Source of the DNA: Saprospiraceae bacterium
GTDB lineage: Bacteria; Bacteroidota; Bacteroidia; Chitinophagales; Saprospiraceae
NCBI GenBank assembly: GCA_017985675.1
Contig: JAGNXB010000023.1
Coordinates: 1 to 35,676, forward strand
Direction: 5' to 3'
DNA length: 35,676 bases
Shown here piece by piece: positions 1-8,636 of this stretch; within the stretch, counting starts at the first letter, position 1, and each line of letters begins with the position of its first letter. The notes under the pieces are model-generated. The model was not told the DNA's origin, made no database searches, and worked only from the letters and a program-made list of their open reading frames with translations. A program made the position numbers and the translations under genes.

Positions 1-410
1 GTCCACCGCCCCCTCCACCTCCACCACCAACACATCAGGAGGAAGAAATTTTTGTTATTGCCGAAGATATGCCTCGATTTCCAGGTTGCGAGGAGATGGC
101 TACCAAGAAGGAGAAGGAAGAATGTGCAAGACAAAAACTGCTTGAATACGTTTATGCCAATATCCAATATCCCGCTATAGCTCGTGAGAATGGCGTTGAG
201 GGTACTGTCGTCGTTTCATTTGTAGTCGAGAAAACAGGAGAGGTCAAAGAAGTCAAACTAATTCGGGACATTGGCGGGGGATGTGGAGATGAGGCGTTGC
301 GAGTGGTCAACATGATGAATGCTAAAAATGGTGTCTGGATGCCAGGTAAGCAGCGGGGTAAACCGGTGCGGGTTCTCTTCAATCTGCCTATAAAATTTCA
401 ATTGAAGTAA
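1..410 (+). CDS. TonB family energy transducer, C-terminal part (5' end outside window)
   Basis: The reading frame is open from position 3 to the TAA ending at 410, so the gene starts upstream of the window. The visible part opens with a run of nine prolines, the periplasm-spanning linker typical of TonB proteins. It continues into a TonB C-terminal domain of about 90 residues: a YPAIAREN motif, the EGTVVVSFVVEKTGEV strand pair, and the closing PVRVLFNLPIKFQ strand. This domain contacts the TonB box of outer-membrane transporters and passes on energy from ExbB/ExbD. In Bacteroidota such domains also occur in BlaR-like sensors and other envelope proteins, and the missing N-terminus leaves that open. 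An internal ATG at 69 lies inside the linker and is not a credible start. The next gene follows on the same strand after about 70 bp. Confidence 0.85.
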   Translation, partial: PPPPPPPPPTHQEEEIFVIAEDMPRFPGCEEMATKKEKEECARQKLLEYVYANIQYPAIARENGVEGTVVVSFVVEKTGEVKEVKLIRDIGGGCGDEALRVVNMMNAKNGVWMPGKQRGKPVRVLFNLPIKFQLK

Positions 411-478
411 ATCGGCTTTGTAGGACCATTCATAACTTTTGCACGATTGTTGCGTTCAAGTTGAAAGATTTGCAACGC

Positions 479-2287
479 ATGATCAGGTTTTTTGCTTTTG
501 GATTACTCCTCGTATTGATGTCTGCTCCAGCGCTTGCTCAGGAGCGCCTACTAGCTGATCAGTATTTTCAAAATGGTGAATTCGAAAAGGCAGGTCAACT
601 GTATTTGAAATTGTATACAGAACAACCTGTTGTTGACCAATATTTTGAACGCTATATTGAATGCCTGACAGCAGTGAATGAGTTTGATGCAGCAGAGACT
701 ATCCTTCGTAAAGAAATACGTCAGCGACCCAAGGTCATGCAATACTATATTTCTTTGGCTACAGTCTACAAATTACAAGATCGGATTCCAGAATCTGAAG
801 CTGCATACAATCAGGCCATCGATGTCATGCCTCCGGATCAAGCGCAGATAGTGCGCCTCGCCAATGCGCTGGTGCGTGACCTAAACTATGAACTGGCTAC
901 GACTGTATACGCCAAAGGGGCAAAATTGCTCAACAACCCCTATGTCTTCGCATTTTATCTTGGTGATTTGTATCGACGGGCAGGGGACAATTCCAAGATG
1001 ATTGAACAGTACCTGCTGTATCTCCAAACCAATCCCAAGCAGCAAAGTACCGTGCAAATGATGATGCTGCGGTACCTGCCCGAAACGGAATATGCCGAAT
1101 TGCAGGCACAGCTTTACCAATTGATCAATGATCATCCTGAGGATGAAATTCTATTCATTGAAATGTTGACCTGGTCCTATTTGCAACAGAAAGATTACCG
1201 CAATGCCCTTCGTCAGGTCAAAGCGCTGGATCAAAAACTTGATGAGCCCGGCACTCGCGTCTATGACTTAGGCTTGATCGCAGCCAATGAGCGTGATTTG
1301 GAGCCTGCGATAGAAGCCTTTAGCTATGTGACAGAAATGAGGGGTGTGCAATCGCCTTATTATTATGACTCCAAAAAACAACTACTCAAAGTCAAGCGCT
1401 TAAAAGTTCTTGCAGATCCTGTTTTTCATGAAACTGAATTGATTAACCTTGAAAAAGAGTATCAACACTTCATTGACGAAAATGGTCGGAACAGGTTGGT
1501 TGCGCCCATAATGATCGAACTGGCTGAACTCCAAGCCCTCTATCTGCGTGAATTGGACACGAGCATTATTCTACTGGAAGAGGTCATCGCTTTACCTGGT
1601 CTGCCTGTTGATGTCCAATCTGAAGCCAAATTGAACCTTGGCGATTATTACCTTATACGCGGTGATATTTGGGATGCCACATTGCTGTTTTCGCAAGTAG
1701 ACAAGCGATATGGGGATGACCCTTTAGGCCATGAAGCCAGATTCAGGAATGCACGGCTGGCCTATTTTAATCGGGATTTTGAATGGGCACAATCTCAATT
1801 TAGCGTACTCAAGGCATCCACCTCCAAGCTAATTGCAAATGATGCACTTGACTTATCGATTTTTATAATGGATAATCTGGGTCTCGATACAACGCTGGAG
1901 GCTATGGGGCTGTACGCCGATGCGGAACTGCTCGTATTCCAGAATAGACATGATGAGGCCTTCAATAAATTAGACTCGCTATCTCGTCAGTTTCCTAACC
2001 ATTCTCTGGAGGATGATATTCTATATTTGAAAGCGCAAATTTACAGGAAAGACAGACAGTTTGAAAAAGCAATAGTTGTGCTTCAGCGCATTGTAGATGA
2101 ATTTTCAGAGGAGATTCGGGCTGACAATGCCGTTATGCAACTAGGAGATCTGTACTCAGGACCCTTAAATGATGCATCTAAGGCTATGCTTTATTATGAA
2201 AAGCTTTTTACTGACTATGATAATAGTACTTTTGCTCTAGAAGCACGAAAGCAATATCGTAAACTTCGCGGGGATTCAATTCAATAA
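479..2287 (+). CDS. Exported tetratricopeptide-repeat protein
   Basis: The product is about 602 residues from ATG 479, which gives a clean signal peptide (MIRFFAFGLLLVLMSAPALAQ). An in-frame TTG 18 nt upstream would bury the signal sequence, so ATG 479 is preferred. The mature part is a long helical array with TPR-like spacing: NGEFEKAGQLYLKLY near the N-terminus, YNQAIDVMPPD around residue 120, DRQFEKAIVVLQRIVDEF and a final ASKAMLYYEKLFTDY repeat. No enzymatic motif is visible. Proteins like this act as periplasmic or outer-membrane scaffolds in Bacteroidota, but the partner cannot be read from the sequence. It follows the TonB-domain gene on the same strand and precedes a DUF4286 gene by 22 bp, so co-transcription with the latter is plausible. 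Confidence 0.85.
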   Translation: MIRFFAFGLLLVLMSAPALAQERLLADQYFQNGEFEKAGQLYLKLYTEQPVVDQYFERYIECLTAVNEFDAAETILRKEIRQRPKVMQYYISLATVYKLQDRIPESEAAYNQAIDVMPPDQAQIVRLANALVRDLNYELATTVYAKGAKLLNNPYVFAFYLGDLYRRAGDNSKMIEQYLLYLQTNPKQQSTVQMMMLRYLPETEYAELQAQLYQLINDHPEDEILFIEMLTWSYLQQKDYRNALRQVKALDQKLDEPGTRVYDLGLIAANERDLEPAIEAFSYVTEMRGVQSPYYYDSKKQLLKVKRLKVLADPVFHETELINLEKEYQHFIDENGRNRLVAPIMIELAELQALYLRELDTSIILLEEVIALPGLPVDVQSEAKLNLGDYYLIRGDIWDATLLFSQVDKRYGDDPLGHEARFRNARLAYFNRDFEWAQSQFSVLKASTSKLIANDALDLSIFIMDNLGLDTTLEAMGLYADAELLVFQNRHDEAFNKLDSLSRQFPNHSLEDDILYLKAQIYRKDRQFEKAIVVLQRIVDEFSEEIRADNAVMQLGDLYSGPLNDASKAMLYYEKLFTDYDNSTFALEARKQYRKLRGDSIQ

Positions 2288-2309
2288 ACATTTCTTGAAT
2301 TAGTCGTTC

Positions 2310-2615
2310 ATGATTATTTATAATGTTACCGTGCAAGTTGACACGGAAGTACACGAGGATTGGCTTAGCTGGATGAAATCTAAACACATTCCTGATGTGA
2401 TGGCTAGTGGACAGTTTCTCGATTATCGTATTTTCCGCTTAATCGATGAAAGCGACGACGTTGTTACTTATGCTTGCCAATATCAGTGTAATGCAATGGA
2501 TAACATCCGCCGATATCAGGATGATTTTGCGCCAGCATTACAAGCGGATCATCGAAATCGTTATGAAGGTCGTTTTGTCGCTTTTCGAACACTTTTGGAG
2601 GATGTTGCTCCCTAG
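2310..2615 (+). CDS. DUF4286 family protein
   Basis: This 101-residue protein matches DUF4286, a small family common in Bacteroidota. Recognisable parts are the opening MIIYNVTVQVD strand, the HEDWLSWMKSKHIPDVMASG segment, and the C-terminal pattern in which a tract of Asp, Asp, Phe, Ala, Pro leads to a closing RYEGRFVAFRTLLE. The pattern resembles a ferredoxin-like alpha/beta fold of the dimeric barrel type. The family has no established biochemical function and none is proposed here. It has no signal peptide or membrane segment and is probably cytosolic. It follows the TPR gene by 22 bp, which suggests shared transcription, and a candidate regulated promoter for the next gene lies just downstream. 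Confidence 0.85.
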   Translation: MIIYNVTVQVDTEVHEDWLSWMKSKHIPDVMASGQFLDYRIFRLIDESDDVVTYACQYQCNAMDNIRRYQDDFAPALQADHRNRYEGRFVAFRTLLEDVAP

Positions 2616-2654
2616 ATGGGGATCACATCATTGACCTTTTTGGTTGAATAGAAA

Positions 2655-2697
2655 ACTTCATGAAGTAGGTTTAACTTAAAGGCAGTTTGTATCTTTA
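2655..2697 (+). promoter_or_regulatory. Candidate regulated promoter of the acyl-CoA dehydrogenase gene: 12-bp palindrome plus -7-like box
   Basis: A perfect 12-bp palindrome, ACTTCATGAAGT, lies at 2655-2666. A TATCTTTA box at 2690-2697 matches the Bacteroidota -7 consensus TAnnTTTG at seven of eight positions. No TTTG is found 19-21 nt upstream of the box; the palindrome occupies roughly that region. With a start about 7 nt beyond the box centre, the palindrome would sit near -40, an activator-like position. The start codon of the dehydrogenase is at 2723. The box and the role of the palindrome are inference. Confidence 0.35.
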
Positions 2698-2722
2698 GCG
2701 TTGATAGAAAAGGAAACAGCAC

Positions 2723-3886
2723 ATGGTATTTCAGCTTACAGAAGAACAGTTAGCCGTTCGTGATGCGGCCAGAGAATTTGCCCAGAAGGATTTATTGCCC
2801 GGCGTGATAGACAGGGACAGACATATGCGATACCCTACAGAAGAAGTGCGCAAGATGGCCGACCTTGGATTTTTGGGTATGATGGTAGATCCAAAGTATG
2901 GTGGGGGTGGTATGGACACGATATCTTATGTGTTGGCTATGGAGGAACTTTCGAAAGTCGATAGTTCCTGTTCTGTTATCGTATCGGTAAATAACAGCCT
3001 GGTATGTTGGGGGCTTGAAGCATTTGGCTCAGAAGCCCAAAAGGAAAAGTACCTTGCAAAATTAGCTACAGGTGATTGGATAGGTGCATTCTGCTTATCC
3101 GAGCCTGAAGCAGGGAGTGATGCTACCAGCCAACGGACTACCGCTATAGATATGGGGGACCACTACCTGCTAAGTGGGACAAAGAATTGGATTACCAACG
3201 GTGGGTCATCGCAGATTCATCTGGTTATAGCCCAAACAAATCCTGAATTGGGGCATCGTGGAATTAATGCACTGATTGTTGAAACAAGTTGGGATGGGGT
3301 AACTATCGGTGCTAAGGAAGACAAATTAGGAATTCGTGCCTCCGATACGCATACTATAATGTACAGTGATGTAAAGGTGCCCAAAGCCAACCGGATTGGT
3401 GATGAGGGTTTTGGTTTCAAATTCGCAATGAAAGTGCTCAGCGGTGGCCGAATTGGTATTGCGGCTCAGGCATTAGGCATTGCCAGTGGTGCTTATGAAC
3501 TGGCATTGGCTTATTCCAAAGAACGTGAAGCATTTGGCAAACCGATTAGCCAACACCAGGCTATTGCGTTTAAGTTGGCTGACATGGCAACAGAAATAGA
3601 AGCCGCGCGCCTCCTCGTTTACCGGGCCGCCTGGATGAAGGACCAGGGTCAGGATTATGCTACTGCGAGCGCAATGGCAAAAGTTTTTGCTTCTGAAACA
3701 GCCATGAAAACGGCCGTTGAGGCAGTGCAGGTCCATGGTGGCTATGGGTTTGTAAAGGAATATCATGTCGAACGATTATTGCGTGATGCAAAAATTACGC
3801 AGATCTATGAAGGTACTTCTGAAGTCCAACGTTTGGTTATTTCCAGAAGTATCCTGTCAGGCCACCCCTATATCGGAGTCATGTAA
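2723..3886 (+). CDS. Acyl-CoA dehydrogenase (short/medium-chain type)
   Basis: This 387-residue flavoenzyme has the usual length for butyryl/short-chain acyl-CoA dehydrogenases, which introduce the alpha-beta double bond in acyl-CoA and pass electrons to electron-transfer flavoprotein. Domain order is canonical: N-terminal helical domain (FQLTEEQLAVRDAAREFA), middle beta domain with the FAD-contacting AFCLSEPEAGSDA signature and NWITNGG, and a C-terminal helical domain with REAFGKPISQHQ. The catalytic base is probably Glu363 in the YEGTSE motif, the position used by short- and medium-chain enzymes. ATG 2723 gives the family's usual N-terminus. The M50 protease gene follows after 26 bp, so the two may share a transcript although no functional link is evident. 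Exact chain-length preference cannot be read from the sequence. Confidence 0.93.
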   Translation: MVFQLTEEQLAVRDAAREFAQKDLLPGVIDRDRHMRYPTEEVRKMADLGFLGMMVDPKYGGGGMDTISYVLAMEELSKVDSSCSVIVSVNNSLVCWGLEAFGSEAQKEKYLAKLATGDWIGAFCLSEPEAGSDATSQRTTAIDMGDHYLLSGTKNWITNGGSSQIHLVIAQTNPELGHRGINALIVETSWDGVTIGAKEDKLGIRASDTHTIMYSDVKVPKANRIGDEGFGFKFAMKVLSGGRIGIAAQALGIASGAYELALAYSKEREAFGKPISQHQAIAFKLADMATEIEAARLLVYRAAWMKDQGQDYATASAMAKVFASETAMKTAVEAVQVHGGYGFVKEYHVERLLRDAKITQIYEGTSEVQRLVISRSILSGHPYIGVM

Positions 3887-3912
3887 GGCTATTTTTACTG
3901 TTAATCAAACCA

Positions 3913-5028
3913 ATGATCGAAAGAGGATCCTTTCTTTTTTTTACCTTTCAGGGTATTCCCGTACGTGTCCATTGGTCATTTGGTTTATTAATCTTCTGGG
4001 TTTGGTATATTGGTAACAATGCCGGTATGGACTGGCCTGCCATTGGTGTCCTCGGACTGCTTATCCTTAGTCTTTTTGCTTGTGTTATCATGCATGAGTT
4101 TGGCCATGCTCTCGCAGCCCGGCGATATGGCGTACACACCCGTGACATTATCCTCTCCCCAATTGGCGGTGTAGCTCGTCTTGATCGCATACCGGAAAAA
4201 CCTGTTCAAGAGCTTGTCGTCGCCCTTGCAGGACCTATGGTGAATGTATTTATCGCCGCGCTTTTAGGTGTAATAGCATGGATTTGGTTGCCCGGGCAGT
4301 TAAACATTTTGGGCGAAAGTGAGACTGCAGTATTCTGGATTGGAAATTATGTACCCTTGTTATTTTGGATGAATATTTCCCTGGTTGTTTTTAATATGAT
4401 TCCGGCATTTCCAATGGATGGCGGCCGGGTTTTGAGGGCATTGTTGGCTATCCGCATGGGCCGACTAAAAGCCACCCGGTGGGCATCAATTATAGGAAGA
4501 ATTATTGCGACCGTCTTCATGGTAACCGCTCTTTTTCAACAAGAGTTATTTCTTGGATTGATTGGTTTGTTTGTTTATATCATGGCTGGCCAGGAATATA
4601 AAATGGTTCGGGCTGATCAGCTGTACAAGCGTTTTTTTGTAGGCCAAATAGTGCGTCGGCAGTTTTCATCGGTCCATCCTCATCAAACTGTTGCAGATGC
4701 GTTACAGCTTATTCACCACGGATTGGAAACCAATCTGCTTGTTGGCGTAGAGCGAAACAAAATTGACGGATATATTTCCGCACCAGATTTGATAAAAGCT
4801 CGGGACAAAGGTCATGAAGAAACACCTGTTATTCATTTTATTCGACCCATTTCAGGCGCAGTGCAGTTGGATACGCCGCTTAGTAATGCCTTTATCTTTT
4901 TCCAACAAGATATTCACGCTTTTTTAATTGTGCATAATGCCCATGGAGAAATAGAAGGCGTATTGGATCGGGATCAAATTGACCATGTACTTTATTGGTC
5001 CAATCGCGGTAAATCCATCGCGACTTAA
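3913..5028 (+). CDS. Site-2 protease family (M50) membrane metalloprotease with C-terminal CBS domains
   Basis: This 371-residue polytopic membrane protein carries the zinc-binding HEFGH motif at residues 61-65 inside a transmembrane helix. A second signature, NMIPAFPMDGG, lies at 161-171 and supplies the third zinc ligand, Asp169. SPIGGVA near 82-88 is the conserved beta-hairpin segment. From about residue 235 the protein continues into two CBS-like repeats (VHPHQTVADALQLI and VQLDTPLSNAFIFF), which in related proteases bind nucleotides and control the membrane domain. The arrangement is the group III S2P/SpoIVFB-like type that cleaves substrates within the membrane; the substrate is unknown. 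It starts 26 bp after the acyl-CoA dehydrogenase stop. No Shine-Dalgarno sequence is obvious, which is normal for this phylum. Confidence 0.9.
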   Translation: MIERGSFLFFTFQGIPVRVHWSFGLLIFWVWYIGNNAGMDWPAIGVLGLLILSLFACVIMHEFGHALAARRYGVHTRDIILSPIGGVARLDRIPEKPVQELVVALAGPMVNVFIAALLGVIAWIWLPGQLNILGESETAVFWIGNYVPLLFWMNISLVVFNMIPAFPMDGGRVLRALLAIRMGRLKATRWASIIGRIIATVFMVTALFQQELFLGLIGLFVYIMAGQEYKMVRADQLYKRFFVGQIVRRQFSSVHPHQTVADALQLIHHGLETNLLVGVERNKIDGYISAPDLIKARDKGHEETPVIHFIRPISGAVQLDTPLSNAFIFFQQDIHAFLIVHNAHGEIEGVLDRDQIDHVLYWSNRGKSIAT

Positions 5029-5138
5029 CGAAGTGGTTCTTTGTGCTTATTTCTTTTGGACAGTTGAAGGCTAAACAAAACTCGTTGTATCTCACTGGTT
5101 CTCTAGCTAGTTTCTAATCTCATCTATGTGTTTACAAC

Positions 5139-5180
5139 AAAAAAAAATGGCTGGTCTTCACCGTGAAGACCAGCCATTTT
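5139..5180 (-). terminator. Intrinsic terminator of the T9SS cargo gene
   Basis: A perfect 17-bp inverted repeat (arms 5144-5160 and 5164-5180, 3-nt loop) lies 24 bp past the stop codon of the minus-strand gene. Read on the minus strand, the hairpin is followed by an uninterrupted T tract from the nine A residues at 5139-5147, as in a strong Rho-independent terminator. On the plus strand the T tract is only four bases, so it may also stop readthrough from the protease gene, but less certainly. Confidence 0.9.
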
Positions 5181-5203
5181 AAGTATATTATCCAGCTTAA
5201 GTT

Positions 5204-7129
5204 TTAGCGGACAACATTAACGGTTTGTACACTCAACCCGGAAGCTGAGCGCAAATGCATGAAATAAGTGCCTGTAGGCAATTCATTCAAGCGAACAGGT
5301 ATCGTGGTATTACCAGAAGCCATTGTGCCGTTGAAAATCGACTGTACCATTTTTCCTTCAGCATCAAAAAGCTGAACCTGGCAATCCAACGCTTCAACCA
5401 GGTTGAGGTCGAGCGTAATGTTATTCACTGCGGGGTTTGGATAAATGGTGAAATTGGTCAGGCCATTAGGTTGCTGAGTACCACTTGTCATCTCTTCTGC
5501 ATCGGCAGCATTAAGGACAAATCTGTCTCTCTGGTATTCTACCCATGCGGACACTTTCAAGTTGCTGAAAAATTCAACGGAATGTTCAGTAGCATGGTTT
5601 ATTTGATTAGCAAGCTGACCATCGACAGGGAGGCGATAGTTGCCATTAAACTGGTAAGAAATATCAACAGGGTATGGTGTGCCTGCTGTAAGACCTCCAA
5701 TTTCTATACCTTCCTGACCATTTATTAATTTTTTAACCACATCTTTGAAAAGACTTTCAGTGTTGTCTTTTTTATTTTTTACAGTTGTAGATTCCTTTAT
5801 AGCCAGCATCAGCCGGGTATCAGGTAATAGATTTGCAGAAGGTGTTATTGAACCAGTAATATGTACGGTTTGCGTTATAGAATCCACACTGTATTCCAGA
5901 TCAAAGGAAGCTAGTCCTGCGCGTGCTTTAGCCTGGTTCAGAATAGTGTTGGTTACACTTCCTGTCAAACCTGACCAAAAATCACCATCAACCCTGGAAT
6001 CAGGAATTCCTGCCACTTCATAATAATCCAGGCAACGCTCCGTCATTTCCGCAGTTGAATAAGGATCTCCTACTCCCGGGAAAGGTTGTTGTAATTTAAG
6101 TACTACAGGTCTGTCTGCAGGTGCGATGCTATTGATCAGGTTGGAGAAGGTTATATTTGCAGGTGCACAAGGCGGACAAGTAGAAGAGGAAAATCCTTCT
6201 ACCATCACACGACGTTGGGAAACATCATTTGCGCCATAAATTGACATACTGGTGAAAACAGGGTTATTTATAGGGGATGCATCATCGTTTCCATTGATAT
6301 GGGATACCCAGATTTCGGCATCATGCAAACCGGTTATAGAATTCCAGGCTGATGGGTGGGTAACATTAGCAATGGCAAGCGGAGCTATATTCAGGCCAGT
6401 CACATTAGCAATAATAGTGTCTCCGCCATCTATCGCGTAATTCATAGTCAATGAATTGATGGTAGCTGAGCCGATGTTTATTATTTCAGTGGCCAGGTTC
6501 AGGTTTCCTTCAGCATTATATCCTTTGTTCGTGGAGCGAATACCGGCAACATCGTAAGGTGCAGTTTCAGCAACCGCGATGTCGTCAATAATCAAAATAA
6601 ATTTATCATTCGAATTATTCCGAAAAGCCAGATAAATAGTCTGATTTTCAAAGCTACTTAAATCGGCAGAACGAGTGATACCGGAGGAATTTTCACCAAC
6701 AGTAGAGAATATTTTTTGGGTGAAGTTAGCAGGTTGATTACCTGTTGTACTCACATACACTTCATACCCATCAGGATACTGGGCATCCTGAGCCCGGGCA
6801 TACCATGAAAGGAGGAACTTGTTTTCCATGGAGGAAAGTGCAGGAATATCAATAGCAGGAGTAATCATCCAGTCATCCGAAGCGCCGACCGGATTGTACC
6901 AGGAAATGGAAAGCGCGGCTTCAGTAGAAAAACTGGTGTTTATGACAGCCCACGCTGTATTAGCTGGAAACCAGTTGATGTTTGTTGCCGGCGTTTTGCC
7001 ATCAACATCAACAAGCGTAAAATCGGCAGGCATTCCGTTGGAAAAGTCTTCGTAGAAGACAACATTCAATTGTCCGGAAACAGATCCTGCAAAAGCTAAA
7101 AGCAGGATAAAGGGTAAAAGTTTTTTCAT
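5204..7129 (-). CDS. T9SS-exported protein: choice-of-anchor J domain, thioredoxin-like (Omp28-type) domain, type A sorting domain
   Basis: This 641-residue secreted protein begins with a signal peptide (MKKLLPFILLLAFAGSVSG). Residues of about 22-190 form a jelly-roll of the choice-of-anchor J/cleaved-adhesin type (FYEDFSNGMPADFT, WMITPAIDI, IIDDIAVAE). A beta-sandwich segment follows to about 290. Residues of about 300-420 resemble the Omp28/thioredoxin-like family, with VMVEGFSSSTCPPCAPAN holding a CPPC redox-type motif and GIPDSRVDG at the cis-proline position. The last 80 residues are a T9SS type A sorting domain (FTIYPNPAVNNITLDL, ending LPTGTYFMHLRSASG, then VQTVNVVR). Export by the T9SS, whose translocon SprA is encoded at 11664-18857, and attachment to the cell surface or release are inferred. 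Whether the CPPC pair is active outside the cell is unknown. A strong terminator follows it. Confidence 0.9.
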   Translation of the reverse strand: MKKLLPFILLLAFAGSVSGQLNVVFYEDFSNGMPADFTLVDVDGKTPATNINWFPANTAWAVINTSFSTEAALSISWYNPVGASDDWMITPAIDIPALSSMENKFLLSWYARAQDAQYPDGYEVYVSTTGNQPANFTQKIFSTVGENSSGITRSADLSSFENQTIYLAFRNNSNDKFILIIDDIAVAETAPYDVAGIRSTNKGYNAEGNLNLATEIINIGSATINSLTMNYAIDGGDTIIANVTGLNIAPLAIANVTHPSAWNSITGLHDAEIWVSHINGNDDASPINNPVFTSMSIYGANDVSQRRVMVEGFSSSTCPPCAPANITFSNLINSIAPADRPVVLKLQQPFPGVGDPYSTAEMTERCLDYYEVAGIPDSRVDGDFWSGLTGSVTNTILNQAKARAGLASFDLEYSVDSITQTVHITGSITPSANLLPDTRLMLAIKESTTVKNKKDNTESLFKDVVKKLINGQEGIEIGGLTAGTPYPVDISYQFNGNYRLPVDGQLANQINHATEHSVEFFSNLKVSAWVEYQRDRFVLNAADAEEMTSGTQQPNGLTNFTIYPNPAVNNITLDLNLVEALDCQVQLFDAEGKMVQSIFNGTMASGNTTIPVRLNELPTGTYFMHLRSASGLSVQTVNVVR

Positions 7130-7162
7130 AAAAATTGCATAGTTTAGTTAGGAATATCCCTG

Positions 7163-7170
7163 TAAAGATA
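7163..7170 (-). promoter_or_regulatory. Possible -7 box of the T9SS cargo gene
   Basis: The minus strand reads TATCTTTA here, seven of eight matches to the Bacteroidota -7 consensus TAnnTTTG. It lies 33 bp ahead of the ATG at 7129. No good TTTG is present 19-21 nt upstream, so this is a weak call based on one box and position only. Confidence 0.25.
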
Positions 7171-7252
7171 GGTGAATTAACGAAGTATTAATCTCGCTTT
7201 CTAATAATTAGGTTAAATACGTGAGGAAAAGGCCTTAAGATTTTGTTAAAAC

Positions 7253-8485
7253 CTATTTTCGGTAAAAAACTACGTTGGCCTTGTCTGGTTGAAATAACTG
7301 AAATGCGGTTTCTCGGATATCATTCACCGTTACAGCCTGGTATGCATCTATCTCTCGATTGATCAGGGAAGCATCATCCATCCACTCAAAATAAGCCAGG
7401 TTCATGGCTTTGTGAATGACGGAAACCTGTGAAAATGCAATGGCAGCCTCGTTTTTGTGTTTGATTTTGGTCAGTTCCTTTTCAGGTATACCGTATTGGG
7501 TTAGATCCAATAATTCGTGCCAAATGGCAGCCTCTGCAGCTTCCAGGGAAATGCCCGGAGTAGGTTTGCCTTCGATCAATATCATGCCCGGGTCGAAAGT
7601 GCCATTTTGGTAACAATCAATATGGCTGAACAACTCCTTTTCCATCACCAGTCGCCGATACAAACGGGAAGAGGGACCGTTGGCTAAGATATCTGTGAGT
7701 AAATCAGTTGCATAATAACCCGGATCCATGCGGCCTGGACAGTGAAATCCCATATAAAGTGATTCAACAGGTACATTGTTTCTGTCTGTCAATTCCCTTC
7801 GAGCCAATTGTTCTGGTTCAAAATAGTTAGGTGTAATGATAGCCGGACCAGAAGGAATAGATCCAAACCAGGCTTCAACACGTGGCATGATTTTGTCGGG
7901 CTGGATATCGCCTGCGATCGCAAGTATGGCGTTATTTGGTCGGTACCATGTTGAAAAATGATCCCTCAGATGTTGCGCTTCAACAGCAGCAATATGCTCG
8001 GGAGCCAGCCCAATAGTGGGCCACCGGTAAGGGTGTTTTGTGTAGGCCAGTCCCGCCATGAGATGCCATAAGTTGCCATAGGGTTGGTCCAGGCAGGTCT
8101 CTTTGAATTCTTCAATAACTACTTTTTTCTGAACATCAATTTCTTCTTCCGAAAGTTCTAATCCCATCATCCGGTCCGATTCCAACCACAATGCGGTTTC
8201 CAGATTCTCTACAGGAAGCATGTCATAAAAATTCGTGATATCGGAATTCGTGAAGGCATTGGCATCACCTCCGGCATGCTGAATGGCTTCGTCAAAATCA
8301 TCGACATGTTGTGACCCACTAAACATGAGATGTTCAAATAAATGGGCCATTCCTGTACGTGAAGGATCTTCCACTCTTGATCCGGCATTATAAAGGACAT
8401 TTAGCGCAGCAATTGGCGTGGAAGGGTCGCGGTGAATGACCACACGCAGGCCATTCGAAAGCGTAAATCGTTCAAAGTTTACCAT
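7253..8485 (-). CDS. M16 family zinc metallopeptidase (processing-peptidase-like)
   Basis: This 410-residue protein is one M16B unit of ordinary length. It carries the inverted zinc motif HLFEH at residues 48-52, with Glu51 as the expected catalytic base. A downstream VVIEEFKE segment (122-129) supplies the third metal ligand at about the spacing seen in M16 enzymes. The N-terminal FTLSNGLRVVIHRDPSTPIAALNVLYNAGSR is classic for the family. The second half (PANETRL-like surface lost, GPSSRLYRRLV, QNGTFDPGMILIEGK) is the inactive lobe of the unit. Since the zinc motif is intact, this is the catalytic member if it pairs with an inactive partner; no such partner is in the window. There is no signal peptide, so cytosolic peptide degradation is the default assumption. 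The gene faces away from the mutase gene across a 151-bp gap. Confidence 0.92.
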   Translation of the reverse strand: MVNFERFTLSNGLRVVIHRDPSTPIAALNVLYNAGSRVEDPSRTGMAHLFEHLMFSGSQHVDDFDEAIQHAGGDANAFTNSDITNFYDMLPVENLETALWLESDRMMGLELSEEEIDVQKKVVIEEFKETCLDQPYGNLWHLMAGLAYTKHPYRWPTIGLAPEHIAAVEAQHLRDHFSTWYRPNNAILAIAGDIQPDKIMPRVEAWFGSIPSGPAIITPNYFEPEQLARRELTDRNNVPVESLYMGFHCPGRMDPGYYATDLLTDILANGPSSRLYRRLVMEKELFSHIDCYQNGTFDPGMILIEGKPTPGISLEAAEAAIWHELLDLTQYGIPEKELTKIKHKNEAAIAFSQVSVIHKAMNLAYFEWMDDASLINREIDAYQAVTVNDIRETAFQLFQPDKANVVFYRK

Positions 8486-8636
8486 CGGTCAAAATTAGAA
8501 GAAAGTACCATTGCAAGGCAGTAAGTGTTGGAAGTAGGCCGATAAAACGGGCATTATGCACAAGCTGCATTAGTTTGGGCGCATTGATTGTTTAATTTAG
8601 CCTTAATTTGCGAGGCTTTTTACAAATATCATCAAT

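Noticed and set aside
8486..8636. Cobalamin riboswitch ahead of the B12-dependent mutase
   Set aside because: The gap is only 151 bp and no B12-box-like conserved core or multi-stem architecture could be recognised.
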